Shown here: positions 1 through 8,925 of the stretch, piece after piece
Numbering within the stretch: the stretch's first letter is position 1
Layout of the letters: each line of letters begins with the position of its first letter
Source: Nocardioides islandensis
Lineage (GTDB): Bacteria > Actinomycetota > Actinomycetes > Propionibacteriales > Nocardioidaceae
Reading direction: 5' to 3'
Length of the DNA: 64,000 nt
Assembly (NCBI RefSeq): GCF_015352455.1
Contig: NZ_JADKPN010000001.1
Span: 992,001-1,056,000, forward strand
Position numbers and translations under genes: made by a program
The notes under the pieces: generated by a model
The model's database searches: none
Told to the model about the DNA's origin: nothing
Seen by the model: the letters and a program-made list of their open reading frames with translations, nothing else

Positions 1-338
1 CCCTCACCGACGTGCTCCGGGCCGCCGCCTCCACCGAGCACCCCGAGCTGCGCGCCGTCCTGAGCGGGCTGCCGGTGGCCGGGTTCACCGGCTCGCTCGA
101 GTACCGCTTCGCCGACGTCGCCCCCCTCGCCCGCGGTCACGTGCGTGCGAAGACGGGCACGTTGCGCAACACCGCCGCCCTCGCGGGCGTCGTCACCGAC
201 CAGGACGGCAGCTCGGCGGCGTTCGTGCTGATGGCCGACCGCGTGGCCCTCCTGAAGGGCACGGCGGCCGAGAACGCCCTCGACGCGGCGGCCGCCGCCC
301 TCGGCGGTTGCCATTGCTCAGTAGGTGGCGCTGGGTAG
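1..338 (+). CDS. dacB: D-alanyl-D-alanine carboxypeptidase (PBP4 type), C-terminal end only
   Basis: The reading frame is already open at base 1, so the start lies outside the window; about 111 residues remain. The KTGT motif at 150-161 is the third conserved active-site motif of penicillin-binding proteins (KTG box). The sequence after it (loss-of-function-resistant VLMADR-type strand and an Ala-rich tail) fits the end of the S13/PBP4 family, which trims peptidoglycan stem peptides outside the membrane. The neighbour downstream is the zinc metalloprotease that follows this gene in many actinobacteria. The Ser-x-x-Lys and Ser-x-Asn motifs are not visible because they lie upstream of base 1. 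The TAG stop at 336-338 also forms part of the next gene's -10 box. Confidence 0.85.
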   Translation, partial: LTDVLRAAASTEHPELRAVLSGLPVAGFTGSLEYRFADVAPLARGHVRAKTGTLRNTAALAGVVTDQDGSSAAFVLMADRVALLKGTAAENALDAAAAALGGCHCSVGGAG

Positions 339-341
339 GTT
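336..341 (+). promoter_or_regulatory. -10 box of a leaderless promoter for the metalloprotease gene
   Basis: TAGGTT lies 6 nt before the ATG at 348. TANNNT at this distance is the usual layout of leaderless actinobacterial transcripts. The first three bases are the dacB stop codon. Confidence 0.5.
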
Positions 342-347
342 CGCCCC

Positions 348-1388
348 ATGACGGCGTCGGAGATGATCGACTGGGAGCTCGCGATCTCGGTCGGCACCCG
401 CCTGGCCGGGCCGGGTCCCGACATCAGCCGGGACGAGGCCCGCGCCGTCGTCGCCGAGCTCCGCGAGGACGCCGGCCGGTCGACGTCGCTGGTGCGCGAG
501 TACACCGGGCTCGTCGCCGCCGAGAAGACCGCGCCGCTGTACGTCGTGGACCGCCCCGGCTGGATCCGCGCCAACACCGAGAGCTTCGACGTCCTGCTCT
601 CGCCGATGGTGGCGAAGATGACGGAGAAGAAGGGCCCGCCCACCGGCGTCAGCAAGGCCGTCGGCTCGCGGGTCACCGGCGCCGAGGTGGGCGCCGTGCT
701 CGGCTTCCTCGGCGGCAAGGTGCTGGGTCAGTTCGACCCGTTCCGCGACCCGGCCGGCCGCCTGCTGCTCGTGGCACCGAACATCGTGCACGTCGAGCGC
801 GAGCTGGGCGCGAACCCCACGGACTTCCGGCTCTGGGTCTGCCTGCACGAGGAGACCCACCGTGTGCAGTTCACCGCGGTGCCCTGGATGCGCGACCACC
901 TGTTCGGCCAGATCGAGCGGCTCGCCGACCAGCTGGAGCCGACCAAGCTCCTCGACGACGGGCTCCGGCGCCTGGTCGAGGCGACCCGCGGCGGTCCCGA
1001 CGGGCAGCGCGGGTCGCTGCTCGACGTGCTGGGCACGCCCGAGCAGCGCGAGATCATGGACCACCTCACCGGTGTCATGTCGTTGCTCGAGGGCCACGCC
1101 GATGTCGTGATGGACGGCGTCGGCCCGTCGGTCATCCCGTCGGTCGCGGAGATCCGCAAGAGGTTCAACACCCGCCGCAAGGGCGCCGGCCCGCTCGACC
1201 GGTTCCTGCGCCGTGTGCTCGGGCTCGACGCCAAGATGGCCCAGTACCGCGACGGCGCGAAGTTCGTCCGGGGTGTCGTCGACAAGGTCGGCATGGCCGA
1301 CTTCAACGTCGTCTGGCAGGACCCCGCCCACCTGCCCTCCAAGGCCGAGATCGCCGACCCGGCCGCCTGGGTGTCCCGCGTGCTGTGA
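348..1388 (+). CDS. Zinc-dependent metalloprotease, DUF2342 family
   Basis: A 346-residue protein with a zincin motif HEETH at residues 167-171, placed in a short hydrophobic helix (CLHEETHRVQF). This matches the actinobacterial zincin-like family DUF2342, sometimes named coenzyme F420 biosynthesis-associated, whose substrate is not established. No signal peptide or membrane segment is obvious, so a cytoplasmic protein is likely. The start at 348 is supported by the -10 box 6 nt upstream. The last codons overlap the GTG start of tilS in a GTGA arrangement, so the two are translationally coupled. Synteny with tilS-hpt-ftsH is typical of the phylum. The assignment to the family is firm; any F420 role is not shown by the sequence. 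Confidence 0.88.
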   Translation: MTASEMIDWELAISVGTRLAGPGPDISRDEARAVVAELREDAGRSTSLVREYTGLVAAEKTAPLYVVDRPGWIRANTESFDVLLSPMVAKMTEKKGPPTGVSKAVGSRVTGAEVGAVLGFLGGKVLGQFDPFRDPAGRLLLVAPNIVHVERELGANPTDFRLWVCLHEETHRVQFTAVPWMRDHLFGQIERLADQLEPTKLLDDGLRRLVEATRGGPDGQRGSLLDVLGTPEQREIMDHLTGVMSLLEGHADVVMDGVGPSVIPSVAEIRKRFNTRRKGAGPLDRFLRRVLGLDAKMAQYRDGAKFVRGVVDKVGMADFNVVWQDPAHLPSKAEIADPAAWVSRVL

Positions 1389-2356
1389 GCGGTCCGGCTC
1401 CCACGGTTGCGGCGACGAGGGTCGCCGTACGCCGTGCGCTCGCGGCCGCCGATCTCGGCAGCGCCCCGGTGCTCGTCGCCTGCTCCGGCGGGGCGGACTC
1501 CTTGGCCCTGCTGGCCGCCGCCGTGTTCGAGGCGCGCCAGCGGCCGTGGCCGGTCGTCGGCGTGACCGTCGACCACGCCCTGCGCGACGACTCCTCGGAG
1601 GTGGCCACCCGCGTTGTGGGCCAGATGGCCGCGCTGGGGGCCGACGAGACAGCGGCCATCCGGGTGAGCGTGACCGCCGAGGGCCAGGGGCTCGAGGCGG
1701 CCGCGCGCCAGGCCAGGTACGCCGTGCTCGAGGAGATCGCCGAACGCTTCGGGTCGACGACTGTGCTCCTCGGGCACACCCGCGACGACCAGGCCGAGAC
1801 GGTGCTGCTCGGCCTGGCCCGCGGGAGCGGCGCCCGGGCGCTGGCCGGGATGCGACGGGAGTACGGCGTGTTCCTGCGGCCGTTCCTCGGCGTGACCCGC
1901 GAGCAGACCGAGGCGGCGTGCCGCGAGCAGGGCATCGAGTGGTGGACCGACCCCGCCAACGCGGACCCGCGGTTCACGCGCACCCGGGTGCGCGATGTGG
2001 TGCTGCCGACCCTGGAGGCGGAGCTCGGCCCCGGCGTCGGAGCCGCTCTCGCGCGGACCGCCGACCAGCTCCGCCAGGACGTCGAGCACCTCGACGCCCT
2101 CGCGGCGGCCGCCCACGACTCCCTCGACCGACCGCTGCCGGTCACGGACCTGGCTGCGCTGCCGGCCGCCGTACGGACCCGCGTGCTGCGCCTGGCCGCG
2201 CTGGCTGCCGGGGCGCGTGACGCCGAGCTGTTCCACGAGCACGTGCTCGCCCTGGACGCCCTCGTCACCGACTGGCACGGCCAAGGTGCGGTCGACCTGC
2301 CCGGCCACGTTCGCGGGACGAGGGTGGACGGCGCGCTGGTGTTCGTGCCCGGCTAG
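1385..2356 (+). CDS. tilS: tRNA(Ile)-lysidine synthase
   Basis: TilS uses ATP and lysine to convert C34 of the CAU-anticodon isoleucine tRNA to lysidine, changing both codon reading and charging. The 323-residue protein carries the PP-loop SGGADS at residues 34-39, then a GHTRDDQAETVLL segment and an RGSGARALAGM segment that are characteristic of TilS. I chose the GTG at 1385 because it overlaps the upstream stop (GTGA) and puts the PP-loop at the usual distance from the N terminus; the frame is open far upstream but only as an out-of-frame shadow of the protease. It ends 10 nt before hpt. Confidence 0.93.
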   Translation: MSGPAPTVAATRVAVRRALAAADLGSAPVLVACSGGADSLALLAAAVFEARQRPWPVVGVTVDHALRDDSSEVATRVVGQMAALGADETAAIRVSVTAEGQGLEAAARQARYAVLEEIAERFGSTTVLLGHTRDDQAETVLLGLARGSGARALAGMRREYGVFLRPFLGVTREQTEAACREQGIEWWTDPANADPRFTRTRVRDVVLPTLEAELGPGVGAALARTADQLRQDVEHLDALAAAAHDSLDRPLPVTDLAALPAAVRTRVLRLAALAAGARDAELFHEHVLALDALVTDWHGQGAVDLPGHVRGTRVDGALVFVPG

Positions 2357-2359
2357 GGT
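2354..2359 (+). promoter_or_regulatory. -10 box of a leaderless promoter for hpt
   Basis: TAGGGT sits 7 nt before the hpt ATG at 2367. Its TAG is the tilS stop codon. Confidence 0.45.
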
Positions 2360-2366
2360 CGCTCAC

Positions 2367-2918
2367 ATGGACGCCAGCCACGTCGAGCAGGACCTCGTGA
2401 ACGTGCTGTTCACCGAGAAGCAGATCCAGGACCGCCTCGGCGAGCTCGCGTCCGAGATCGAGCGCGACTACGCCGGCCACGACCTGCTGATCGTCGGGAT
2501 CCTGCGCGGCGCGGTGATGGTGATGGCCGACCTGGCCCGCAGCCTGAGCCGGCACGTGGAGATGGACTGGATGGCGATCTCGTCGTACGGCTCCGGCACC
2601 AAGTCCAGCGGCGTCGTCCGCATCCTCAAGGACCTCGACACCGACATCACCGGCCGGCACGTCCTCATCGTCGACGAGATCATCGACACCGGCCTCACGC
2701 TCTCCTGGCTGACCTCGAACCTCACCTCCCGCGAGCCCGCCAGCGTCGAGATCTGCACCCTGCTCCGCAAGCCCGAGGCCCTCCAGATGCCCGTCGAGGT
2801 CAAGTACGTGGGATGGGACATCCCGAACGAGTTCGTCGTCGGCTACGGACTCGACTACCGCGAGCGCTACCGCAACCTGCGCGACATCGGCACCCTGAGC
2901 CCGCACGTCTACAGCTGA
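2367..2918 (+). CDS. hpt: Hypoxanthine phosphoribosyltransferase
   Basis: Cytoplasmic purine salvage enzyme that joins hypoxanthine or guanine to PRPP. The 183-residue length is normal. The PRPP-binding signature VDEIIDTG is at residues 102-109, followed by the LLRKPEA segment; the N-terminal ILRGAVMVMADL loop is also typical. The ATG at 2367 is 10 nt after tilS and directly follows a TAGGGT box, so the gene may be transcribed both by read-through and from its own leaderless promoter. The tilS-hpt-ftsH order is standard in actinobacteria. Confidence 0.95.
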   Translation: MDASHVEQDLVNVLFTEKQIQDRLGELASEIERDYAGHDLLIVGILRGAVMVMADLARSLSRHVEMDWMAISSYGSGTKSSGVVRILKDLDTDITGRHVLIVDEIIDTGLTLSWLTSNLTSREPASVEICTLLRKPEALQMPVEVKYVGWDIPNEFVVGYGLDYRERYRNLRDIGTLSPHVYS

Positions 2919-2926
2919 CGCCCGGC

Positions 2927-2987
2927 GTAGTCCCTGACGTGTGGGCCCTCTGGCGCCCCAGGTAAGGGCCCAGACGTCAGGGACTAC
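2927..2987. repeat. 23-bp inverted repeat (intergenic hairpin, likely hpt terminator)
   Basis: Arms 2927-2949 and 2965-2987 pair at 22 of 23 positions around a 15-nt loop. It lies in the 227-nt gap between hpt and ftsH. No U-run follows, so it may be a non-canonical terminator or a REP-like palindrome. The rest of the gap (2988-3145) holds no gene that I can see. Confidence 0.75.
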
Positions 2988-3145
2988 CTCGACGAGACAC
3001 CGGACACACCCGGACACCGCCTCCGGTTCTCGGGAACGTTCCGGTCCCGCTCGCTCGTTGCGCCTGAGAGAATGGTCGTTGTCGGCGGGCGGTACCGTCG
3101 TCCCTTCAGATCAGTGCCCCGACCGGGGTGTGCGAAAAGAGTCTC

Positions 3146-5200
3146 GTGAAGCGTTTGCTCAAGGGTCCCTGGCTGTGGATCGTCATCGCCGTCGTCGGCG
3201 TGCTCCTGGCCCTGCAGTACCTCACGCCGAGCGGTGGGTACGACGAGATCCAGACCTCCGAGATGCGTCAGTACATCTCCAGCGGGCAGGTCAAGGAGAT
3301 CACCTTCGTCGACGGCGACCAGGTGATGAAGGCGACCCTCGACCAGGGCGTCGACCGCAACGGCGGCGACAAGGTGCAGGCGCACTGGATCGACGGCCAG
3401 CAGGAGGGCCTGGTCGACCTGGTGGACCAGCAGGTCGCCGACGGCACCATCGAGAAGGCCAACTCCGAGAACCCCCAGCCCAGCCTGCTCGGCTCGATCC
3501 TGGCGACGCTGCTGCCGTTCGCGCTGATCGTCTTCCTCTTCATCTTCCTGATGAACCAGGTCCAGGGCGGCGGCGGCCGCGGCATCATGCAGTTCGCCCG
3601 CTCCAAGGCCAAGCTGATCACCAAGGACATGCCGAAGACGACGTTCAACGACGTCGCCGGCTGCGAGGAGGCCATCGAGGAGCTCGGCGAGATCAAGGAG
3701 TTCCTCCAGGAGCCCGCCAAGTTCCAGGCCGTCGGGGCCAAGATCCCCAAGGGCGTGCTGCTGTACGGCCCGCCCGGCACCGGCAAGACGCTGCTGGCCC
3801 GCGCGGTCGCGGGTGAGGCCGGCGTCCCCTTCTACTCCATCTCCGGCTCCGACTTCGTCGAGATGTTCGTCGGCGTGGGCGCGAGCCGCGTCCGCGACCT
3901 GTTCGAGCAAGCCAAGGAGAACGCCCCGGCCATCGTGTTCATCGACGAGATCGACGCCGTCGGCCGTCACCGCGGCGCCGGCATGGGCGGCGGCCACGAC
4001 GAGCGCGAGCAGACCCTCAACCAGCTGCTGGTCGAGATGGACGGCTTCGACGTGCGCGGGGGCGTCATCCTCATCGCCGCCACCAACCGGCCCGACGTGC
4101 TCGACCCGGCCCTGCTCCGTCCCGGCCGCTTCGACCGCCAGATCCAGGTCGACGCCCCGGACCTGAACGGCCGCCACCAGATCCTGCTCGTGCACTCGCG
4201 CGGCAAGCCGATGGCGCCCGACATCGACCTCAAGTCGGTGGCCCGGCGCACGCCCGGGTTCACCGGCGCCGACCTGGCCAACGTGCTCAACGAGGCGGCC
4301 CTGCTGACGGCGCGCGCCAACGAGAAGCTGATCGGCAACCTGGAGCTCGACGAGGCCATCGACCGCGTGATCGCCGGCCCGCAGCGCCGCACGCGCCTGA
4401 TGAGCGAGCACGAGATCCTGATCACCGCCTACCACGAGGGCGGCCACGCGCTCGTCGCCGCGGCGCTGCCGGGCACCGACCCCGTGCACAAGGTGACGAT
4501 CCTGCCGCGCGGCCGGGCCCTGGGCTACACGATGGTGCTGCCCGACCAGGACAAGTACTCCACGACGCGTTCGGAGATCCTCGACAAGCTGGCCTACATG
4601 ATGGGCGGCCGCGCCGCGGAGGAGATGGTCTTCCACGACCCGACCACCGGCGCCAGCAACGACATCGAGAAGGCGACCGCGCTCGCGCGGGCCATGGTCA
4701 CCCAGTACGGCATGACCGAGCGCCTCGGCGCCATCCAGCTCGGCAACGACAACAGCGAGCCGTTCCTGGGCCGCGACATGGGCCACAGCCGCAACTACTC
4801 CGAGGACGTCGCCGCGGTCGTCGACGAGGAGACCAAGAAGCTGCTGGCCAACGCCCACCAGGAGGCGTTCGACATCCTCGTCGAGAACCGCGACGTGCTC
4901 GACGCCCTCGTGCTGGCGCTGCTCGACAAGGAGACGCTGGACAAGGAGCAGGTGGCCGAGATCTTCGAGCCGCTGCGCCGCCGTCCCAACCGACCGGCCT
5001 GGACGGGCTCGCCGGACCGCGTGCCCTCGACGATCCCCCCGATCGAGATCCCGCAGGAGATCCGGGACCGCGCCAAGATCAACGGCACCAACCAGCAGGA
5101 TCGCTCCGCGCCGGTGCTGACTCCTCCCGGGAGCGGCGGCGACGTGCACGGCGACCCCGAGGTGACGCCGCCCAGCTCGGGCGCAGACCTCCCCACCTGA
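3146..5200 (+). CDS. ftsH: ATP-dependent zinc metalloprotease FtsH
   Basis: Membrane-anchored AAA+ protease that removes misfolded membrane proteins and regulatory proteins. Two membrane segments (about residues 8-25 and 112-136) flank the extracytoplasmic domain. Walker A GPPGTGKT is at 208-215, Walker B FIDEID follows, then the SRH region with RPGRFDRQI. The zinc site is HEGGH at 430-434, a permitted variant of HEAGH. The C-terminal tail is Pro-rich and variable. I chose GTG 3146 (MKRLLKGPW) because an AAAGAG ribosome site precedes it; an in-frame GTG at 3128 would add six residues. The stop overlaps the folE start (TGATG), coupling the protease to the folate operon. Confidence 0.97.
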   Translation: MKRLLKGPWLWIVIAVVGVLLALQYLTPSGGYDEIQTSEMRQYISSGQVKEITFVDGDQVMKATLDQGVDRNGGDKVQAHWIDGQQEGLVDLVDQQVADGTIEKANSENPQPSLLGSILATLLPFALIVFLFIFLMNQVQGGGGRGIMQFARSKAKLITKDMPKTTFNDVAGCEEAIEELGEIKEFLQEPAKFQAVGAKIPKGVLLYGPPGTGKTLLARAVAGEAGVPFYSISGSDFVEMFVGVGASRVRDLFEQAKENAPAIVFIDEIDAVGRHRGAGMGGGHDEREQTLNQLLVEMDGFDVRGGVILIAATNRPDVLDPALLRPGRFDRQIQVDAPDLNGRHQILLVHSRGKPMAPDIDLKSVARRTPGFTGADLANVLNEAALLTARANEKLIGNLELDEAIDRVIAGPQRRTRLMSEHEILITAYHEGGHALVAAALPGTDPVHKVTILPRGRALGYTMVLPDQDKYSTTRSEILDKLAYMMGGRAAEEMVFHDPTTGASNDIEKATALARAMVTQYGMTERLGAIQLGNDNSEPFLGRDMGHSRNYSEDVAAVVDEETKKLLANAHQEAFDILVENRDVLDALVLALLDKETLDKEQVAEIFEPLRRRPNRPAWTGSPDRVPSTIPPIEIPQEIRDRAKINGTNQQDRSAPVLTPPGSGGDVHGDPEVTPPSSGADLPT

Positions 5201-5814
5201 TGGTCGACCCCGTCACCACGCCGGAGCGGTCACCGGCCGACGTCCCTCCCTTCGACCACGACCGAGCGGCCGCTGCCGTCCGCGAGCTGCTGATCGCCAT
5301 CGGCGAGGACCCCGAGCGTGAGGGGCTCAGGGAGACGCCGGCGCGGGTGGCCCGGGCGTACGCCGAGATGACGGCCGGCCTGCGGATGACGCCCGAGGAC
5401 GTGCTGACCACGACCTTCGACATCGGCCACGACGAGATGATCCTGGTGCGCGACATCGAGCTGTGGTCGATGTGCGAGCACCACCTGGTGCCGTTCACCG
5501 GTGTCGCCCACGTCGGGTACATCCCGGCCGAGAGCGGCAAGATCACCGGCCTGTCCAAGCTGGCCCGGCTCGTGGACGTCTTCGCCAAGCGCCCGCAGGT
5601 CCAGGAACGGCTGACGACGCAGGTCGCCGACGCGCTGGTGCGGTTGCTCGAGGCCCGCGGCGTGATCGTGGTGATCGAGGCCGAGCACCTCTGCATGACC
5701 ATGCGTGGTGTGCGCAAGGCCGGGGCCCGCACGATCACCTCGGCCGTGCGCGGCCAGATGCACAACGCGGCCACCCGGTCCGAGGCGATGGCGCTGATCC
5801 ACCGCAACGGCTGA
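5200..5814 (+). CDS. folE: GTP cyclohydrolase I
   Basis: First enzyme of folate synthesis; turns GTP into dihydroneopterin triphosphate. The 204-residue protein contains the signature [10 protein letters not shown] with the zinc ligand Cys92 and nearby His94/His95, and the second zinc cysteine at 165 in HLCMTMRG. The ATG shares bases with the ftsH stop codon. It opens a folE-folP-folB-folK run that is separated by only 7 nt or by 4-nt overlaps, so one transcript is likely. Confidence 0.97.
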   Translation: MVDPVTTPERSPADVPPFDHDRAAAAVRELLIAIGEDPEREGLRETPARVARAYAEMTAGLRMTPEDVLTTTFDIGHDEMILVRDIELWSMCEHHLVPFTGVAHVGYIPAESGKITGLSKLARLVDVFAKRPQVQERLTTQVADALVRLLEARGVIVVIEAEHLCMTMRGVRKAGARTITSAVRGQMHNAATRSEAMALIHRNG

Positions 5815-5821
5815 TGCGGCC

Positions 5822-6694
5822 ATGATCCGGCCGGCCGACCTCACGCGCACCGACCGCCCCGTGCTGATGGGCGTGGTGAACGTGACGCCCGACTCCTTCT
5901 CCGACGGCGGCCGGTGGGCCACGCCGGACGCGGCGATCAGCCACGGGCGCGAGCTGCTCGTGGCCGGAGCCGACATCCTGGACGTGGGAGGGGAGTCGAC
6001 CCGTCCGGGGGCCACCCGGCCGCTGGTCGAGGAGGAGCTCGCCCGGGTGGTGCCGGTGATCATGGCCCTGGCCGCGGACGGCGCGACCGTCTCGGTGGAC
6101 ACCATGCGCAGCGAGGTGGCGCGAGCCGCCATCGAGGCGGGGGCGGCGATCGTCAACGACGTCTCCGGAGGTCTGGCCGACGCGGACATGCTGCCGGTGG
6201 TGGCGGCGACCGGGGCGGCGTACGTCGCCATGCACTGGCGCGCGCACAGCGACACCATGCAGCAGCACGCGACGTACGACGGCCCGGGCGGCGTCGTGGC
6301 CGCGGTGCGCGACGAGCTGGCGGAGCGGGTGGACGCGATGCTGGCCGCCGGGATCGAGCGCGACCGGATCGTGCTGGACCCGGGGCTGGGGTTCGCCAAG
6401 ACCGCCGAGCACAACTGGACGCTGCTGCGGGGGCTCGAGCCGATCGCCCGCCTCGGCTACCCGGTCCTGGTCGGCGCGTCCCGCAAGTCCTTCCTGGGCA
6501 GCCTGCTCGCCGGACCCGACGGTGTCGCGCGAGGCGTCGAGGACCGGGAGCACGCGTCGTCCGCGCTGCACGTGCTGCTCGCACAGCAGGGCGTGTGGGG
6601 CCTGCGCACCCATGACGTTAGGGCCGCGCACGACGCGCTGCGGGCGCTGGCCCGCTGGAACCGGACCCAGCCGACGACGGAGCCCACCCCGTGA
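5822..6694 (+). CDS. folP: Dihydropteroate synthase
   Basis: Condenses hydroxymethyl-dihydropterin diphosphate with p-aminobenzoate; the target of sulfonamides. The 290-residue TIM-barrel protein carries the two family signatures: GVVNVTPDSFSDGG near residue 17 (diphosphate binding) and DVGGESTRPGA near residue 55. The DPGLGFAKT and GASRKSFLG segments that bind pterin are intact, so nothing suggests an inactive paralogue. It starts 7 nt after folE and overlaps folB by 4 nt (GTGA). Confidence 0.96.
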   Translation: MIRPADLTRTDRPVLMGVVNVTPDSFSDGGRWATPDAAISHGRELLVAGADILDVGGESTRPGATRPLVEEELARVVPVIMALAADGATVSVDTMRSEVARAAIEAGAAIVNDVSGGLADADMLPVVAATGAAYVAMHWRAHSDTMQQHATYDGPGGVVAAVRDELAERVDAMLAAGIERDRIVLDPGLGFAKTAEHNWTLLRGLEPIARLGYPVLVGASRKSFLGSLLAGPDGVARGVEDREHASSALHVLLAQQGVWGLRTHDVRAAHDALRALARWNRTQPTTEPTP

Positions 6695-7089
6695 CCGACG
6701 AGCTGAGCGTGTGGGGCATCGAGTGCTACGGCCACCACGGCGTCTTCGAGCACGAGAAACGCGAGGGACAGACCTTCGTGGTGGATCTCACGCTGGGCGT
6801 GGACACCGCCCCGGCGGCGGCCACTGACGACTTGCGCGACACGGTGGACTACGGGAGCCTCGTCGCGTCGGTCAAGCAGGCCGTCGAGGCCGACCCGGTC
6901 GACCTCATCGAGACCCTGGCCCAGCGGCTCGCGGACGTCTGCCTCAGGGATGTTCGTGTTGAATGGGCGAGGATCACGGTGCACAAGCCGGAGGCTCCCA
7001 TCGACGCGACGTTCGGAGACGTCACCCTCACGGTCACCCGCTCCCGACACCCCGATGACCAGCCCCCCGAAGGTGAGGCCACCACATGA
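6691..7089 (+). CDS. folB: Dihydroneopterin aldolase
   Basis: Removes glycolaldehyde from dihydroneopterin to give hydroxymethyl-dihydropterin. The 132-residue protein begins with a GTG overlapping the folP stop. GIECYGHHGVFEHEKREGQ is the typical N-terminal segment of the family, and TVDYGSL and the C-terminal VEWARITVHKPEAPI strand, with the catalytic lysine region, are in place. It ends in an ATGA overlap with folK. The order folP-folB-folK is the common actinobacterial one. Confidence 0.95.
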   Translation: MTDELSVWGIECYGHHGVFEHEKREGQTFVVDLTLGVDTAPAAATDDLRDTVDYGSLVASVKQAVEADPVDLIETLAQRLADVCLRDVRVEWARITVHKPEAPIDATFGDVTLTVTRSRHPDDQPPEGEATT

Positions 7090-7664
7090 CGGAGACCCCC
7101 AACCCGCACATTCCCGACTCCGACACCCTCACGGGCGAGATGCGACCGATCCGGCGTGCGGTGCTGTCCCTGGGCTCCAACCTCGGTGAGCGGCTGACCA
7201 GCCTGCAGGGCGCCGTGAACGCCATCGCGGACACCCCGGACGTGTGGGTCACCGGTGTCTCGCCGGTGTACGAGACCGAGCCCGTCGACTGCCCGCCCGG
7301 CTCGGAGAACTTCCTCAACGCGGTCGTCCTGATCGACACCACCCTGGCCGCGAGCCGGCTGCTGGACCGCGCCCACGCCATCGAGGACGCGATGGGTCGC
7401 GAGCGTGGCGACGGCGTCCCGGTCAACGCCCCGCGCACCCTCGACGTCGACGTGATCGTGGTGGGCGACCGCCGCGCCGACGACGAGCACCTGGTCCTCC
7501 CGCACCCGCGGGCCTTCGAGCGCGCGTTCGTCCTCCAGCCCTGGTACGACATCGAGCCGGACGCCGTGCTCCCCGACCACGGGCCGATCGCCGAGCTCCT
7601 CGAGAAGGCACCGGACCGCGACGGCCTCAAGCTGCGCGACGACCTGACCCTGCAGGACCAGTGA
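7086..7664 (+). CDS. folK: 2-amino-4-hydroxy-6-hydroxymethyldihydropteridine diphosphokinase
   Basis: HPPK transfers diphosphate from ATP to hydroxymethyl-dihydropterin, giving the folP substrate. The 192-residue protein has an extra 17-residue N-terminal tail, then LSLGSNLGERLTSLQGAV, VYETEPVDCPPGSENFLNAVV and the family signature PRTLDVDVIVVGD with the metal-binding Asp pair. It overlaps folB by 4 nt. A start at the internal ATG (residue 19) is possible, but the ATGA overlap favours 7086. Confidence 0.95.
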   Translation: MTETPNPHIPDSDTLTGEMRPIRRAVLSLGSNLGERLTSLQGAVNAIADTPDVWVTGVSPVYETEPVDCPPGSENFLNAVVLIDTTLAASRLLDRAHAIEDAMGRERGDGVPVNAPRTLDVDVIVVGDRRADDEHLVLPHPRAFERAFVLQPWYDIEPDAVLPDHGPIAELLEKAPDRDGLKLRDDLTLQDQ

Positions 7665-7680
7665 CACCTCCAGGTCGGGG

Positions 7681-8190
7681 ATGAGGGACGCGCCGCCCCC
7701 GGAGGACGACGAGCGCGACCCGCAGACGCCGCTCGAAGGTCGCCTCCAGCCGACCTCGCCGGCCGTGCTCACCGCGTGGGGGCTCGTCGGCCTGGTCGGT
7801 GGCTGGTTGCTGCACGCGTACGCCGACCGCGCGATGGACGCGGCGCCGATCGTCACCTGGGCCCAGCCACTGGCGCTCTTCCTCGTCGCGGCCATCCTCG
7901 CCGCGACCGCGCGGGCGACGTGGCGCAGCGTCCACGTGCGCAACGAACGGCTCCAGTCGCACCAGGCCGTGAACCGCCTGGTGCTCGCGCGGGCGTGCGC
8001 GTACGTCGGCGTGCTGGTCGCCGGCGGGTACCTAGGGTACGCCCTGAGCTGGGTCGGCGTCTCCGCCGAGCTGGCCGAGCAACGCGCCGTACGCTCCCTC
8101 GTGGCGGGGCTCGGCGGCGCCTGTGTGGTGGTCACCGCCCTCCTGCTGGAGCGCGCGTGTCGCGTCCGGAAAGAGGACGACGCACCCTAG
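7681..8190 (+). CDS. DUF3180 membrane protein
   Basis: A 169-residue protein with four predicted membrane segments (about residues 26-45, 58-76, 103-124 and 139-159) joined by short Arg-rich loops. It matches DUF3180, a family of unknown function that sits directly after folK across actinobacteria. It begins 16 nt after folK and is probably in the same transcript. The N-terminal 25 residues are acidic and cytoplasmic. The TAG stop at 8188-8190 forms the start of the next -10 box. No function can be assigned from the sequence. Confidence 0.8.
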   Translation: MRDAPPPEDDERDPQTPLEGRLQPTSPAVLTAWGLVGLVGGWLLHAYADRAMDAAPIVTWAQPLALFLVAAILAATARATWRSVHVRNERLQSHQAVNRLVLARACAYVGVLVAGGYLGYALSWVGVSAELAEQRAVRSLVAGLGGACVVVTALLLERACRVRKEDDAP

Positions 8191-8193
8191 CCT
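8188..8193 (+). promoter_or_regulatory. -10 box of a leaderless promoter for the 8201 gene
   Basis: TAGCCT lies 7 nt before the ATG at 8201 and shares its TAG with the DUF3180 stop codon. Confidence 0.45.
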
Positions 8194-8200
8194 GAACGAC

Positions 8201-8794
8201 ATGTCTTCCCCCAAGGCTCGTCGTCGGCAGCGCTCTGCCCGCATCACCACCGCTGTCGCCCTTGTCATCCTCGCCGCGGCTCTCGTCGTCGGCGCGGTCG
8301 TCGCCGGGTCGTGGGGTCTCCTCGCGACCGCCGCGCTCATCGGTGTCGCGCTCGGCGCGGCCGCCGTGCGCATCACTCATTCCGAGCTCATGGAGAGCCG
8401 TCGCGAGGCCAACCGCGACCGCGCCGAGCAGGCCCGCGAGTACGCCGAGGTCACCGCCCGGCGCACCACCGAGCACACGGCGTACGCCGCCTCGATGGAG
8501 CGGCAGGTGAGCTCCCACCAGACCACGATCGAGGAGCTCGAGGTGGCCCTGACCTCAGCCCAGCGCCGCGCAGCCGAGGCGACCCGCAAGCTCAACGCCC
8601 AGGCCAAGCGCGCCGACCGCGCCGAGGCCGACGGCGAGGCGCTCGCCCGCCGGCTCGACGACGCCGAGACCCGCGCCGCCGAGGCGATCCTCCGCGTCGC
8701 CGAGCTCGAGTCCGAGCTGGACGTCGTCCGGGCCGAGCTCGACGCCGTCCGTTCCGAGCTCTCCGCCTGGGAGTCCCACCGCAACGCCGGCTGA
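8201..8794 (+). CDS. Membrane-anchored coiled-coil protein of unknown function
   Basis: A 197-residue protein that I do not recognise. After a basic N terminus (MSSPKARRRQR) there are two adjacent hydrophobic segments (about residues 17-37 and 40-56), then a long uninterrupted helix rich in Ala, Glu and Arg from residue 60 to the end. Its heptad-like pattern predicts a cytoplasmic coiled coil. This layout suggests a membrane scaffold, but no domain is visible. The start at 8201 is supported by the upstream -10 box; the frame is open further back only as a shadow of the DUF3180 gene. Convergent with the thioesterase. Confidence 0.75.
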   Translation: MSSPKARRRQRSARITTAVALVILAAALVVGAVVAGSWGLLATAALIGVALGAAAVRITHSELMESRREANRDRAEQAREYAEVTARRTTEHTAYAASMERQVSSHQTTIEELEVALTSAQRRAAEATRKLNAQAKRADRAEADGEALARRLDDAETRAAEAILRVAELESELDVVRAELDAVRSELSAWESHRNAG

Positions 8795-8834
8795 CCGGAC
8801 GCAGTCGCTGGCTCGGTCGTGGTTGCCGGTTTCG

Positions 8835-8897
8835 GCGCGATCGCGGCCGTATGGCAGGTTTGCGCTCCAGAAACCCGCTGTACGGCCGCGATCGCGC
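8835..8897. terminator. 17-bp perfect hairpin between convergent genes
   Basis: Arms 8835-8851 and 8881-8897 are perfect complements. The 29-nt loop itself holds a five-pair GGTTT/AAACC stem. The position between the ends of two convergent genes suggests a bidirectional terminator. Confidence 0.7.
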
Positions 8898-8925
8898 GAT
8901 TACTGGCACCCCGCAGGCCGGGACG

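Noticed and set aside
3079..3098. TTGTCG and TACCGT upstream of ftsH as a promoter
   Set aside because: Only 8 bp separate the two boxes; spacing is too short for a -35/-10 pair.
2984..5149. A 721-codon open frame on the minus strand over ftsH
   Set aside because: It is Arg/Val/Leu/Asp-rich shadow sequence caused by high-GC third positions of ftsH; no motifs, and the + strand gene is certain.
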